In this document: piece after piece, positions 36,197-49,606 of the stretch | Position numbering within the stretch: position 1 is the stretch's first letter | Layout: every line of letters begins with the position of its first letter | Source of the DNA: Rhodospirillales bacterium | GTDB lineage: Bacteria; Pseudomonadota; Alphaproteobacteria; Rhodospirillales; Defluviicoccaceae | Direction: 5' to 3' | Length of the DNA stretch: 64,000 nucleotides | Assembly (NCBI GenBank): GCA_016712595.1 | Contig: JADJQT010000001.1 | Span: 2,229,501-2,293,500 of the forward strand | Made by a program: the position numbers and the translations under genes | The notes under the pieces: model-generated | What the model was told of the DNA's origin: nothing | The model's input: only the letters and a program-made list of their open reading frames with translations | Database searches by the model: none

Positions 36197-36784
36197 ATGC
36201 ATACCAACAAAACGCACCGCTCGTGGGACGAGGAACAAGTACAAATGTCGAGTTTTACCGAGCTGGGAGAGCTTCTTCACAGGGAGCATTTCCAGATGAT
36301 CAACTGGGTTTGCGACCTGCAGATCAAAATCGCCGGTGACGTCTCTGAATACGAGTACGGTTTTGACGAAGAGGATGAGGACGGGGCGTTAAGATCCCTG
36401 AAATCATCGCTTGATGATGTCATGTTCCACCATGCCTTTGAAGAAGACATGCTGTTCCCATTGCTCAATGATCACGGCGAGCGTGACCTGGCGAGGCTCC
36501 TGGTCGATGATCACGCGCTGATCGAGCCGATCACCTGCCGTTTGCAGGCGATCACCGAGGAAATGCTCAATCGTGGCATTGACCGGCACCTCTGGGCGGC
36601 ATTCCGCAAAGTCTCTCGCTATCTCGTCGCTGAAATGCTGAGCCACCTCGTCCGCGAGGAAATGGTTGTCGTGCAGCGCCTGGATGTTCTGCTCGATAGC
36701 GATACCGATCGCCTCCTCGCCCGCCAGCATGTGGCGGAGCGCGCCGCGTCGTGCGGTATCAGGCAAGCTCGGGCGATGCACTGA
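36197..36784 (+). CDS. Hemerythrin HHE-domain protein
   Basis: 195 residues. Four-helix bundle with His and Glu iron ligands: LLHREHFQM near the N-terminus, MFHHAFEED in the middle, VDDHALIEP and LSHLVREEMVV later. It would bind a di-iron centre for O2 or NO sensing or storage. An ATG at 36245 (GAGGAAC site) would remove 16 residues without touching the ligands; both starts have acceptable ribosome sites. Stands alone between convergent and divergent neighbours. Confidence 0.82.
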   Translation: MHTNKTHRSWDEEQVQMSSFTELGELLHREHFQMINWVCDLQIKIAGDVSEYEYGFDEEDEDGALRSLKSSLDDVMFHHAFEEDMLFPLLNDHGERDLARLLVDDHALIEPITCRLQAITEEMLNRGIDRHLWAAFRKVSRYLVAEMLSHLVREEMVVVQRLDVLLDSDTDRLLARQHVAERAASCGIRQARAMH

Positions 36785-36882
36785 CCGCGCGCTCGTTGCC
36801 GGCCACACCAATTTCTTTCGAATCCCTGCTGCTCACCAGGACCCAGCCGCTCCAGGCGACCGGCCCGGGTTCGGGGGCCGCG

Positions 36883-38139
36883 TCAGCCGAACGCGTGGGT
36901 GAGTAGAAACAGGGCACCACCGACCAGGCCGCCGACGATCGTGCCGTTGATCCTCACGTATTGCAGGTCACGACCGACCACGGCCTCGAGCCGCTCGGCG
37001 ACCGCATGCGCCTCCCATCCGCGCATGACGTCGGCGAAAAACCCACCGATGCGATGGCGCCAGGGTAGGGCGATGGCGCGCACCAGCCAGACGATTCGCC
37101 GTTCCAGACGCCGGCGCATCGCGTCGTCGTCGCAAAGACGTCGGCCGAAGGCCGCGACGGCGGTGGCGATGGCGTCGCGGATCGATGAGTCTGGCTCGGC
37201 GATGTTCTCAAGGACGAGATGGCGGAGGTTTTCGGCCGTCCCCTCGAGGATTTCGTGCAAGCGTGGCGCGGCGAGCATGTCGCGGGCGATCCCGGCGATC
37301 TCGTCGCGGTAGCGCGGCGACGTGCGCAGGTCTTCGATCAGCCGCACGATCAGGGCATCGAAAGCGCGGCGCGCCCGCGATCCCGGCGCGGTCAGTTCGT
37401 CGAGCAGGCGCGGCCCGTAATCGACGGCGGCCTTGGTCAGTCCGCGATCGATCGCCTTAGGGACCCACCACGCCGAGTTCTCCTTGACGGCGCGGCGCAC
37501 CCAGTCGGGATCGTCGGTAAGGACGCCGCGAAGGCGCGCGACCACGGCGTCGAATGCCTCCTGGTGCCGCCCGCTGTCGTAGATCGCCTTGACCGCCATC
37601 GCGACGAGGTACGACAGGTCGAGTGACGAGATCCCCCGCAACGCGGCGCGGCGCACGAACGTCCGTAGCTCGGCATCGGGAATGCTGACGACCACCGCCG
37701 CCAGCACCTGGGTCGCGCGGTCGGCAACGACGGCGGCGTTGGCGGGCTCGGCGAGCCAGTGGGCGGCCTGGCCGCTCAGATCGGCGCCGCGCAGGCGCTC
37801 GGCGATGGTCGTGGGATCGAGGAAGTGCCGTTCTACGAAGCGGGCGAGGCCACGGGCGATGCGTTCCTTGTTGCGCGGGATGACCGCCGTGTGTGGGATC
37901 GGCAGGCCGAGGGGGCGGCGGAACAGGGCGACGACGGCGAACCAGTCGGCGATGCCGCCGGCGAGACTGGCCTCGGTGACGTGGCGCAGCAGCAGCGTCC
38001 AGAAATCCGGGGCGGGATCAAGGAACGTCGCCGCGAATAAGCTGGCTGCGGCGAGAAGTAGCCCGGTTGCGACGAGGCGTTGACGTCCCGTGCTCTTATC
38101 GTCGTTGGCCTCATCGTCGCGGGTTTCGGGTTCGTCCAG
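36883..38139 (-). CDS. DUF445 membrane protein, apparent CTG start
   Basis: 418 residues, the normal length for DUF445. The N-terminal 140 residues carry the family signature (a hydrophobic helix, then GGIADWFAVVALFRRP and IPHTAVIPRNKERIARGL), and the C-terminus ends in a membrane helix (GGLVGGALFLLTHAFG). In this frame no ATG, GTG or TTG occurs before codon 145 (GTG at 37707), which would delete the conserved part. A CTG at 38139 stands six bases after GGAGG, directly behind the metH stop (in the same frame). A non-AUG start is the simplest reading; ATC just before is the alternative. A sequencing error or read-through from metH cannot be excluded. Confidence 0.85.
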   Translation of the reverse strand: MDEPETRDDEANDDKSTGRQRLVATGLLLAAASLFAATFLDPAPDFWTLLLRHVTEASLAGGIADWFAVVALFRRPLGLPIPHTAVIPRNKERIARGLARFVERHFLDPTTIAERLRGADLSGQAAHWLAEPANAAVVADRATQVLAAVVVSIPDAELRTFVRRAALRGISSLDLSYLVAMAVKAIYDSGRHQEAFDAVVARLRGVLTDDPDWVRRAVKENSAWWVPKAIDRGLTKAAVDYGPRLLDELTAPGSRARRAFDALIVRLIEDLRTSPRYRDEIAGIARDMLAAPRLHEILEGTAENLRHLVLENIAEPDSSIRDAIATAVAAFGRRLCDDDAMRRRLERRIVWLVRAIALPWRHRIGGFFADVMRGWEAHAVAERLEAVVGRDLQYVRINGTIVGGLVGGALFLLTHAFG

Positions 38140-38151
38140 GATCTGCCTCCG

Positions 38152-40797
<2,646 letters not shown>

Positions 40798-40799
40798 CG

Positions 40800-41861
40800 T
40801 CACGCGATCGCCAGCGGCTCTAGGCCGGAGAGCCGCAGCATCTGCGGCACCGCGGGGATGGTCCGGGGCGGAACGCCGTCGACCGCCCGGGCCATCGCCG
40901 CGATGTGATCGGGCGTCGTGCCGCAGCATCCGCCGACGACGTTGAGCAGGCCGCTGCGCGCCCATTCGCCGATGTGCCCCGCGGTCATTTCCGGGCTCTC
41001 GTCGTATTCACCGAACGCGTTGGGCAGCCCGGCATTGGGATAAGCGCAAATATACGTATCAGCGACGCGCGCGAGTTCGGCGATGTGCGGGCGCATCTCG
41101 GCGGCGCCGAGCGCGCAATTCAGGCCGATGGTCAGCGGACGGGCGTGTCGCAACGAATTCCACATCGCCTCGGCGGTCTGCCCGGAGAGATTTCGCCCGG
41201 AGAGATCGGTGATCGTCCCGGAGATCATCACCGGCAAGCGAATGCCGCGGTCGGCGAACAGCGCGTCGATCGCAGAGAGCGCCGCCTTGGCGTTGAGCGT
41301 ATCGAAAACGGTTTCGATTAGGATCACATCGCACCCGCCCTCGATCAGGCCTTCGGCCGCTTCCCGGTAAGACGCGGCGAGTTCGTCGAAGGTGATGTTG
41401 CGAAAGGCCGGATCGCCGACGTCGGGTGAAATCGAGGCCGTCCGGTTGGTGGGGCCAATGGAGCCGGCGACCATCCGCGGCTTGCCGGGCGTGCGGGCGT
41501 TCATCGCATCGACAACCTCGCGGGCCAGCCGCGCACCGGCGACGTTCAGTTCGTGGGACAGATCCTCCATGCCGTAGTCGGCGAGCGAGACGCGGTTGGA
41601 ATTGAACGTGTTCGTCTCGATGATATCGGCGCCGACATCGAGATAGAGCTGATGAATGCCGCGGATGAGATCTGGGCGCGTTATGCTGAGCAGGTCGTTG
41701 TTGCCTTTGAGGTCGCGTGGCCAGGCGGCGAAGCGCTCGCCGCGGTAATCAGCTTCCTGAAGGCGATGCCTTTGGATCATCGTGCCCATTGCCCCATCGA
41801 GTACGAGAATGCGCTGGCCGAGCGCGGCATCGAGGGCCTGGCGGCGTTGGTCTCTGTCCAT
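40800..41861 (-). CDS. Methionine synthase homocysteine-binding domain (split MetH N-terminal part)
   Basis: 353 residues from the ATG at 41861 (AGGAAGG site). The TIM barrel of MetH domain 1 or a related S-methyltransferase: DGAMGTMIQ at the start, zinc ligands C249 in LNCALG and C312-C313 in GGCCGTT. It ends at the sequence (SGLEPLAIA) where full-length MetH normally continues into the folate domain. Four bases after metF and two bases before the C-terminal polypeptide. Together the three genes form the methyl branch of methionine synthesis. Confidence 0.93.
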   Translation of the reverse strand: MDRDQRRQALDAALGQRILVLDGAMGTMIQRHRLQEADYRGERFAAWPRDLKGNNDLLSITRPDLIRGIHQLYLDVGADIIETNTFNSNRVSLADYGMEDLSHELNVAGARLAREVVDAMNARTPGKPRMVAGSIGPTNRTASISPDVGDPAFRNITFDELAASYREAAEGLIEGGCDVILIETVFDTLNAKAALSAIDALFADRGIRLPVMISGTITDLSGRNLSGQTAEAMWNSLRHARPLTIGLNCALGAAEMRPHIAELARVADTYICAYPNAGLPNAFGEYDESPEMTAGHIGEWARSGLLNVVGGCCGTTPDHIAAMARAVDGVPPRTIPAVPQMLRLSGLEPLAIA

Positions 41862-41865
41862 TGGA

Positions 41866-42810
41866 TTACCTTCCTGCGCCGGTCGCAACCACCGGCGTTA
41901 CGCGGTCGGCCTGGCGCGGGCGGACGCCCAGCACGTGGCAGATCGCGTGAGCGAGCTCGGCGCGGTTGAGCGTATAAAAATGAAACTGCTTAACCCCTTG
42001 CGCGTGCAGTGCGCGGCACTGCTCGCAGGCGACGGAGGCGGCGACGAGACGACGGGTCTCCGGATCGTCGTCGAGACCATCGAACAGATCGGCCATCCAT
42101 CCCGGCAGGGAGGCGCCGCACATGCCGGCGAAGCGCGCGACCTGGGAAAAGTTAGTCACCGGCAGGATGCCGGGAATGACCGGCACGGTGATTCCGGCGG
42201 CGCGGGCGCGATCGAGAAAGCGGAAGTAGTGGTCGACGTCGAAGAAGAACTGGGTGATCGCCCGGTTCGCGCCGGCGTCGATCTTGCGCTTGAGCGTATC
42301 GATATCCGCCTGCGGACTGGCGGCCTCCGGATGCTTTTCCGGATAGGCGGCGACTGAGATGTCGAAATCGGCGATGCGCTTCAAGCCTTCGACGAGATCG
42401 GCGGCGTAAGGATAGCCGCCGGGATGGGGCTCGTAACGGTTCGATCCATCGGGCGGATCGCCGCGCAGGGCGACGATGTGGCGGATGCCGGCATCCCAGT
42501 AGCGCCGGGCCACTGAGTCGATCTCGTCGCGGGTGGCGCCAACGCAGGTGAGGTGCGCCGCCGGCTCGAGCGCTGTTTCCTGACGGATGCGCACGACGGT
42601 TGCGTGCGTGCGCTCGCGCGTCGATCCACCGGCACCGTAGGTCACCGAGACGTAGGCCGGCTCGAGCCTGGCCAGACGTTGAACACAGGACCAAAGTGTT
42701 TCTTCCATCTGTGGCGTTTTCGGCGGGAAGAACTCGAAGGAGACCTGCACGTCATGCGGCAACGGCGCCGCGACGGCGAGTTGCGTCGATCGTCGAGCAG
42801 ATGATGTCAT
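41866..42810 (-). CDS. metF: Methylenetetrahydrofolate reductase MetF
   Basis: FAD enzyme giving 5-methyl-THF for MetH. 314 residues from the ATG at 42810 (GGA site); the more upstream open frame of 37 codons looks non-coding. Signatures: EFFPPKT, VSVTYGAGGST, HLTCVGATRDEI, and the ALRGDPP loop. First gene of metF-metH-N-metH-C on the minus strand. The usual S-adenosylmethionine or cobalamin riboswitch could not be seen in the 386 bases before it. Confidence 0.95.
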   Translation of the reverse strand: MTSSARRSTQLAVAAPLPHDVQVSFEFFPPKTPQMEETLWSCVQRLARLEPAYVSVTYGAGGSTRERTHATVVRIRQETALEPAAHLTCVGATRDEIDSVARRYWDAGIRHIVALRGDPPDGSNRYEPHPGGYPYAADLVEGLKRIADFDISVAAYPEKHPEAASPQADIDTLKRKIDAGANRAITQFFFDVDHYFRFLDRARAAGITVPVIPGILPVTNFSQVARFAGMCGASLPGWMADLFDGLDDDPETRRLVAASVACEQCRALHAQGVKQFHFYTLNRAELAHAICHVLGVRPRQADRVTPVVATGAGR

Positions 42811-43196
42811 GAACTTCGATCCGAACGGCGTATGAATGGCCCCGAGGCTGGACGACTCCGAAACGGGATCGCGAACATCGCGGCCGGACTTTGCCCCCTC
42901 TTTCGCCCAGGCACACGGCAACGCGTTGGCCCGGCGGTCCGACCTCCCGGAGCCGGAGGTTGCGGATTTGCTCGGTGCTGCGCAATCGTTTTCTGCTCAG
43001 GGCCGGCATCGCGGGCGCCCGTCCGCTGGAAGACACCCCATATCCGGCCGCCTAGTCTGGTTTTTTTTTCGCGCATGTGGTAGTGGCGTGATCCCCGGCC
43101 GGGCCGTTTCACCGCCTTCCGGACACCGAGTTATGCGCGACCGCACGCCGCGCATGCCGACGGACCGGCCCCGGTTAACAAGGAAGTCCGCGACAC
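42811..43196. other. 386-base divergent gap between metF and mlaA
   Basis: No gene seen. It has a poly-T run of nine (43061-43069), a small hairpin acctcc/ggaggt (42942-42960) and a GCCACT-like string on the minus strand that does not extend to a B12 riboswitch. Both flanking genes start here, so promoters must lie inside. Confidence 0.5.
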
Positions 43197-44000
43197 ATGC
43201 CGAACACCGCGCCGAGCCTTTCGCGTTTCTTGGCCGTGGCGTTTCTCGCTGCCGTCTTGTTCGGCTGCGCGACGCCTCCGGACCGTTCGGACAAAGAGGC
43301 GTACGCCGAGTTCGAGGCGATCAACGATCCGCTGGAGCCGCTCAATCGCACCATATTTAGCTTCAATCAGGCGATTGACGCCATGTTCCTGCGGCCCTGG
43401 GCCGATTTCTACCGCCTGTTGCTGCCGCCGCCGCTGCGTGAAGGTATCCACAATATTCTCAATAACTTGCGTTCCCCGATCATCCTCGCCAACGATTTGA
43501 TGCAAGGCGAGTTCGAGCGGGCGGGTACGACCACCGGGCGGTTCCTTATCAACACCACCCTCGGCGTCGGGGGTATCGCCGACTGGGCGAGCGACTTCGG
43601 CTTGCCCTATCACAACGAGGATTTCGGTCAGACCCTGGCGGTATGGGGAGCGCCGGAGGGACCGTTTCTAATCGTACCGCTGCTGGGTCCGTCCAATCCG
43701 CGCGATGCGCTCGGCATTGCCGTCGACAATCTGCTGATCGATCCCATCGTCTGGTGGGTCCGGGTGAATCCCGACGACCGCGAATGGCTGCAATACGTCC
43801 GGACCTCGCTGACTATCCTCGACGTCCGCGCCCAGACGGTCGACGAACTCGACGACCTGCAAAAATCGTCGCTCGACTACTATGCCGCCCTGCGCAGCCT
43901 TTACCGTCAGTTCCGGACATCCGAAATCTACCAGGGGCAGCCGCCTCCGCCGGAAGAAGGGCCGCGCCTTGATGATTTTCCGGCTATCCCGCTGGAGTAG
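43197..44000 (+). CDS. mlaA: Phospholipid-trafficking lipoprotein MlaA (VacJ)
   Basis: Outer-membrane lipoprotein of the Mla system that extracts mislocalised phospholipids from the outer leaflet and passes them to MlaC. 267 residues. The signal peptide ends in lipobox LFGC (Cys24). Family signatures: NDPLEPLNRTIFSFNQ and LINTTLGVGGIADWA, then the PFLIVPLLGPSNPRD segment. The ATG has an AAGGAAG site. Followed by mlaC 13 bases downstream; the inner-membrane mlaFED genes are not here. Confidence 0.95.
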   Translation: MPNTAPSLSRFLAVAFLAAVLFGCATPPDRSDKEAYAEFEAINDPLEPLNRTIFSFNQAIDAMFLRPWADFYRLLLPPPLREGIHNILNNLRSPIILANDLMQGEFERAGTTTGRFLINTTLGVGGIADWASDFGLPYHNEDFGQTLAVWGAPEGPFLIVPLLGPSNPRDALGIAVDNLLIDPIVWWVRVNPDDREWLQYVRTSLTILDVRAQTVDELDDLQKSSLDYYAALRSLYRQFRTSEIYQGQPPPPEEGPRLDDFPAIPLE

Positions 44001-44013
44001 GAACAACCCTGAG

Positions 44014-44679
44014 ATGCCGCGTTTGCCGATGTCGATTTCTCGTCGCCGCTTGCTTGTCGCGTTCGTCCTGCCGCTGATCGTTGGCGGCGGTGCCGCGCTG
44101 AGATCTGCGGCCGCGGACTCGTCGATTGCCGATGGAGCTCAGGCGCTGGTGCAGGCGTTCGCCGACGAGGGCGTGCTGCTGCTGCGCGACGAGAAGGCGT
44201 CTCCGGCCGCCAGCGCCGAGCGATTCCGCACGCTGCTCGACAGGTACTTCGCCACCGACGTCATCGCCCGCTGGGTGCTCGGCCGCTACTGGAACCAGTT
44301 CAACCCGCAGGAGCGTGACCAGTACCGCCAGCTGTTCGAGGATCTCGTGGTCTATGGGTACGTCAAGCGCTTCGGCGACTACGCCGGAGAGCAGTTGCGC
44401 ATCGTTCGCACGCTGACCGACAGCCCGACGCAGGCGACCGTCTTTACCGAGATCGATCGTCCGGCCAGCGGCCAGTCCGTGCGCGTCGACTGGCGTGTGG
44501 GTGGGCGGGACGGCGTGTTTCGCATCACCGACGTTGTTGTTGAGAACGTCTCGCTCAGCCAGACGTGGCGCTCGGATTTCTCCGCCGTGATCCAGCAGGG
44601 GGGTGGTCCGTCCGGCCTGCTCACGACCTTGCGCGAGCGCACCGGCCAGCTCAAGGCCGAACTCGGTATCGCCAACTGA
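44014..44679 (+). CDS. mlaC: Periplasmic phospholipid-binding protein MlaC
   Basis: 221 residues from the ATG at 44014; an ATG five codons later is also possible. The N-terminus has a twin-arginine-like motif SRRRLL followed by a hydrophobic stretch (AFVLPLIVGGG), so export may be by Tat. The ABC toluene/MlaC family fold is recognisable by DRYFATDVIARWVLGRYWNQ and the closing DFSAVIQQGGGPSGLLTTLRE. It carries phospholipid between MlaA and MlaFED. Second gene of the mlaA-mlaC pair. Confidence 0.92.
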   Translation: MPRLPMSISRRRLLVAFVLPLIVGGGAALRSAAADSSIADGAQALVQAFADEGVLLLRDEKASPAASAERFRTLLDRYFATDVIARWVLGRYWNQFNPQERDQYRQLFEDLVVYGYVKRFGDYAGEQLRIVRTLTDSPTQATVFTEIDRPASGQSVRVDWRVGGRDGVFRITDVVVENVSLSQTWRSDFSAVIQQGGGPSGLLTTLRERTGQLKAELGIAN

Positions 44680-44790
44680 CGACACGATGAAAGCCGCGCC
44701 GCCTCCGCCTCGAAAGCGAGCCGTTCGCGACCGCACGGCCGGGCGAGGCCCCTGGGCGAGGCACCCGTGCGCGTGGTGTGCGCCCGCTGC

Positions 44791-46473
<1,683 letters not shown>

Positions 46474-46773
46474 CGGCCGATCCGAGGTCAGGTTATGGGG
46501 AAGCCGGTCGGCAGCGCCGTCGGCTGCCAAGCGCGCTCTTTTATCCCGATGGGCAGGCCACCGCAACCTGTGGACGGTTCTGCGAATTGCGGTATTACCC
46601 GGGAGCGAGACGGCTCAGACTTTCCGGCGAACAGGCCTGTTCTTCGTTGACAACCGGCGCGCGACCGCCCAAAAGGCGCCGCAATGGAAAATATCGTGGT
46701 ATACTTTTCCGTTCGAGGAGCCTTGACTAACGGCCCCGTCCAACCGAACGGGTTTGCTGGGAGGATAAAGAGA
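46474..46773. other. 300-base divergent gap between ettA and the response regulator
   Basis: No gene seen. A good -10 (TATACT, 46700-46705) lies 70 bases before the regulator, but no -35 at normal spacing is visible; a TTGACA (46647-46652) is too far away. Otherwise nothing. Confidence 0.35.
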
Positions 46774-47151
46774 ATGGCGAAATCCATTCTCGTCGTCGAA
46801 GACGAACCGAATATCGTACTATCACTACAGTTTCTGATGAAGAAGGCTGGCTTTGACGTGCGCGTTGCGCGTGATGGCGAAGAGGCACTTGCCGCCGTCG
46901 TCAATCGAGCGCCGGATTTGATCCTCCTCGATGTCATGATTCCGAAGCGGGACGGATACGACGTTTGTCAGACCATCCGCGCCAACGCCGACTGGCAGGG
47001 CATTTACATCATCATGCTGACGGCGAAGGGACGCGAGGTCGACCGTGAAAAAGGCATCGCTCTGGGCGCCAACGATTACGTCACCAAGCCGTTCTCGACG
47101 CGTGACCTTACCGAGAAGGTCAAGCAGATCTTGAACAATTCCGTGCACTGA
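46774..47151 (+). CDS. Single-domain response regulator (CheY-like)
   Basis: 125 residues from the ATG at 46774 with a strong GGGAGG site. Receiver domain only: acidic pair in VVEDEPN, phosphoacceptor Asp in LILLDVMIP (D53), Thr in MLTAKG and Lys in YVTKPF. There is no output domain, so it must act by protein contact or phosphate relay. First gene of an operon with a sensor-exonuclease fusion and a CbrA-like symporter-kinase, either of which could be the phosphodonor. Confidence 0.92.
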   Translation: MAKSILVVEDEPNIVLSLQFLMKKAGFDVRVARDGEEALAAVVNRAPDLILLDVMIPKRDGYDVCQTIRANADWQGIYIIMLTAKGREVDREKGIALGANDYVTKPFSTRDLTEKVKQILNNSVH

Positions 47152-47187
47152 GCGGGATCGTGTCCATGCGTTCCCACCGGTAGGGTG

Positions 47188-49311
47188 ATGGGTCCGCGGC
47201 TGTTCCTGAGCGGTTGTTTCGCCGTCATCGCGGTTATTTCGCTCGTCTCCACCGCCGCCGGTATCTGGCTGATCGAAAGCCGCCTGCCCGAGGACATCGC
47301 AGGTCACCTGAGCGATCTGGTGATTGCCTACGGCGGCGGCGCGTCGTTTCTGCTTCTCGGCGCGGCAGCGGTGCTCGCCGCCTATGTCGACCATGCCGTC
47401 GGCCAGCCGCTCGCCGCCCTGGTCAAGGGCATCCAGACGGCGGTCCATGCCCGCTCCGACTTCCGCATCGAGGTCGAAGACGCCCACCGCCTTGGCGGTT
47501 TGCCCACTGCGGTCAACGAGCTGATCTCACAACTCGGGCAGGCCCGATCCTCGGTCAATGAGGCAATCGAGACGGCCACCGCCAGTATTGAGGCGCAAAA
47601 GAATCAACTCGGCTCGATCCTGCTCGATTTGCACGAAGGGGTCATCGTCTGCACGCTCGGCCACCGCATTCTGCTCTACAACAACCGGGCGCTCGATTTG
47701 CTGCGCATCGGCGGGGATATTGGTCTCGACCGCTCGCTGTTCCACTTCGCCACCAGCCAGCCGATCCTGCATGCCCTCAGCCGGCTGACCCGGCGCTTGA
47801 CGCAGGGGCGCATCGATGATCCCCACAGCGGGCCGACGGTGACGTTCGTCGGCTCGACGACCGACGGCAAGCATACCCTCGAAGGGCGGATGAGCCTCGT
47901 CCTCGACAACGGTGGCGCCGTCAGCGGGTACGTTTTGTCGTTCGAGGACAGCACGGAGCGGCTTGCGGCGTTGGGCCTGCGCGACCGGCTTTTGCGCGAG
48001 GCGACCGAGGGTCTGCGCGCTCCGATCGCCAATCTGCGGGCAGCGGCGGAAATTCTCGTCGCTGATCCGCGCCTGAGCATGCGGGAGCAGGCCGATTTCA
48101 AGAAGGTTCTTTTGCAGGAAAGCCAGTTCGTCTGCACGCGGCTGGAAACGCTGGCGGCGCAATACCGGGGTGTTGTGACCATCCACTGGCCGACCAGCGA
48201 TATCTATTCCTCGAACCTGCTGCAGCATCTCGCCGACAGGATGCGCGAGCAGCACGGCATCGCCGCGACCGTCATCGGCCTGCCGCAATGGCTGCATGGC
48301 GACAGCTACTCGCTGGTCGAACTGCTCGATCGGCTGATTTCCCGGGTGAGCGAGTTTCAGGCGACGAAGGAATTTGACCTCGAAGCCGTCAAAGGCGAAC
48401 GGCGAATCTACGTCGATGCGATCTGGTCGGGCACGGTCCTGGCCGCGGCGGATCTCGACGCCTGGCTCGGCGAATCGCTCGAAGACGTTCTCGGCGGTCT
48501 GTCGCCGCGGGAGATTCTCGAGCACCACCGCACGGACATCTGGTGCGAGCGTGCCAAGGCGGGGCGCGCCCGCCTGCGTCTGCCATTATTGCCAGCAGTG
48601 AACCGCGAGCGCCGGCAGCCGATCGCGGTGCGCCCGTCGCAGGCGGAGTTTTACGATTTCGATCTAATGCGCCGGCCAAGCGACCTGGGACAGCTCGGTA
48701 AGCGGCCCCTGAAGTCGCTGACTTACGTCGTCTTTGATACCGAGACGACGGGCCTTGATCCCTCCGGCGGTGACGAGATTGTCGCCATCGCCGGGGTGCG
48801 GATCGTCAACGGCCGCATTCTCCTCGGTGAGTCGTTCGAGCGAACGGTCAATCCGCGGCGACCGATTCCCGCCGATTCGATCCGCTTTCACGGAATCACC
48901 GACGAGATGGTCAAGGACAAGCCGCCCATTCCGGTCGTGCTGCCGCAGTTCCGTGACTATATCGGCGATGCCGTTCTCGTCGCGCACAACGCGGCCTTCG
49001 ATCTGCGCTTCCTGCGGCTGCACGCGGCGGAGTGCGGAGTCGACTTTGAGGACGCGGCGGTTCTGGATACGCTGCTTCTCTCGTGTTTTCTGCACGATTA
49101 TACGCCGAAGCATAATCTTGACTTCGTCGCGCAGCGGTTTGGTATTCCAATCCAGGGCCGCCACACGGCGTTGGGCGATTCACTGGTGACCGCCGGCTGC
49201 TTTTTGAAGATGCTCGATTTGCTGGAGACTCGCGGTGTCATGACGCTTGAGCAGGCGATCACGGTTTCCGATAGAATTCTCGAGGTTAAGAGGCGTCAGG
49301 CGAACTTCTGA
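47188..49311 (+). CDS. Membrane sensor with degenerate kinase region fused to a DEDDh exonuclease
   Basis: 707 residues. Two N-terminal membrane helices (about 6-28 and 46-66), a HAMP-like linker, a PAS-like domain (about 125-250), then a helix pair like a kinase DHp domain in which the phosphoacceptor His is Glu274 (EGLRAPI instead of HELRTPL), and an ATPase-like region lacking clear N and G boxes. The C-terminal 190 residues are a DnaQ/DEDDh 3'-5' exonuclease with all catalytic residues: D517 and E519 (FDTETTG), D605 (HNAAFD), H659 and D664 (HTALGDS). It starts with ATG 47188 or GTG 47185. Annotators usually call it DNA polymerase III epsilon, which hides the sensor half. Confidence 0.88.
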   Translation: MGPRLFLSGCFAVIAVISLVSTAAGIWLIESRLPEDIAGHLSDLVIAYGGGASFLLLGAAAVLAAYVDHAVGQPLAALVKGIQTAVHARSDFRIEVEDAHRLGGLPTAVNELISQLGQARSSVNEAIETATASIEAQKNQLGSILLDLHEGVIVCTLGHRILLYNNRALDLLRIGGDIGLDRSLFHFATSQPILHALSRLTRRLTQGRIDDPHSGPTVTFVGSTTDGKHTLEGRMSLVLDNGGAVSGYVLSFEDSTERLAALGLRDRLLREATEGLRAPIANLRAAAEILVADPRLSMREQADFKKVLLQESQFVCTRLETLAAQYRGVVTIHWPTSDIYSSNLLQHLADRMREQHGIAATVIGLPQWLHGDSYSLVELLDRLISRVSEFQATKEFDLEAVKGERRIYVDAIWSGTVLAAADLDAWLGESLEDVLGGLSPREILEHHRTDIWCERAKAGRARLRLPLLPAVNRERRQPIAVRPSQAEFYDFDLMRRPSDLGQLGKRPLKSLTYVVFDTETTGLDPSGGDEIVAIAGVRIVNGRILLGESFERTVNPRRPIPADSIRFHGITDEMVKDKPPIPVVLPQFRDYIGDAVLVAHNAAFDLRFLRLHAAECGVDFEDAAVLDTLLLSCFLHDYTPKHNLDFVAQRFGIPIQGRHTALGDSLVTAGCFLKMLDLLETRGVMTLEQAITVSDRILEVKRRQANF

Positions 49312-49312
49312 G

Positions 49313-49606
49313 ATGTCGACGACACCGTCCTTCGACCGGCGGCGACCCCGCCCGGCCCATCGTTCGAACGAGAGGATCGGCGAGCGCTTGGCTGCGATCT
49401 TCTGTCTGGGGGTAATTCTTTACAGCCCGCTGGTGATCAAGCTGTTCGATCGCGGCGCCGATACGACCGTATTCGGGCTGCCGTTGTTGTTCTTTTTCTT
49501 TTTCGCCTCGTGGGCGCTGCTCATCGTGCTTATCGGCTGGGCCGTCGAAGGACGCTGGGACAGGCACGTGCGCGCGCGGCGCCCGCGCGACGGATCAAAT
49601 CCATGA
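49313..49606 (+). CDS. Small two-helix membrane protein (symporter companion)
   Basis: 97 residues from the ATG one base after the exonuclease stop. A basic N-terminus (about 30 residues) is followed by two hydrophobic helices (IFCLGVILYSPLVIKLF and LPLLFFFFFASWALLIVLIGW) and a short basic tail. Proteins of this shape (DUF4212/DUF485-like) commonly precede sodium:solute symporters. Its stop overlaps the symporter-kinase start by 4 bases (ATGA). Family membership is inferred from size, topology and position. Confidence 0.7.
   Translation: MSTTPSFDRRRPRPAHRSNERIGERLAAIFCLGVILYSPLVIKLFDRGADTTVFGLPLLFFFFFASWALLIVLIGWAVEGRWDRHVRARRPRDGSNP

Noticed and set aside
36883..37707. DUF445 as a 274-residue protein starting at GTG 37707
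   Set aside because: That start removes the conserved N-terminal 144 residues that are encoded in frame upstream.
42811..42921. Longer metF with 37 extra N-terminal residues
   Set aside because: The added residues do not resemble MetF and the ATG at 42810 has a ribosome site and the normal family start.
42811..43196. Possible cobalamin riboswitch before metF (GCCACT and a CAG-rich box on the minus strand)
   Set aside because: The order and spacing of the B12 box elements are wrong and the GGGAAGG element is absent after GCCACT.
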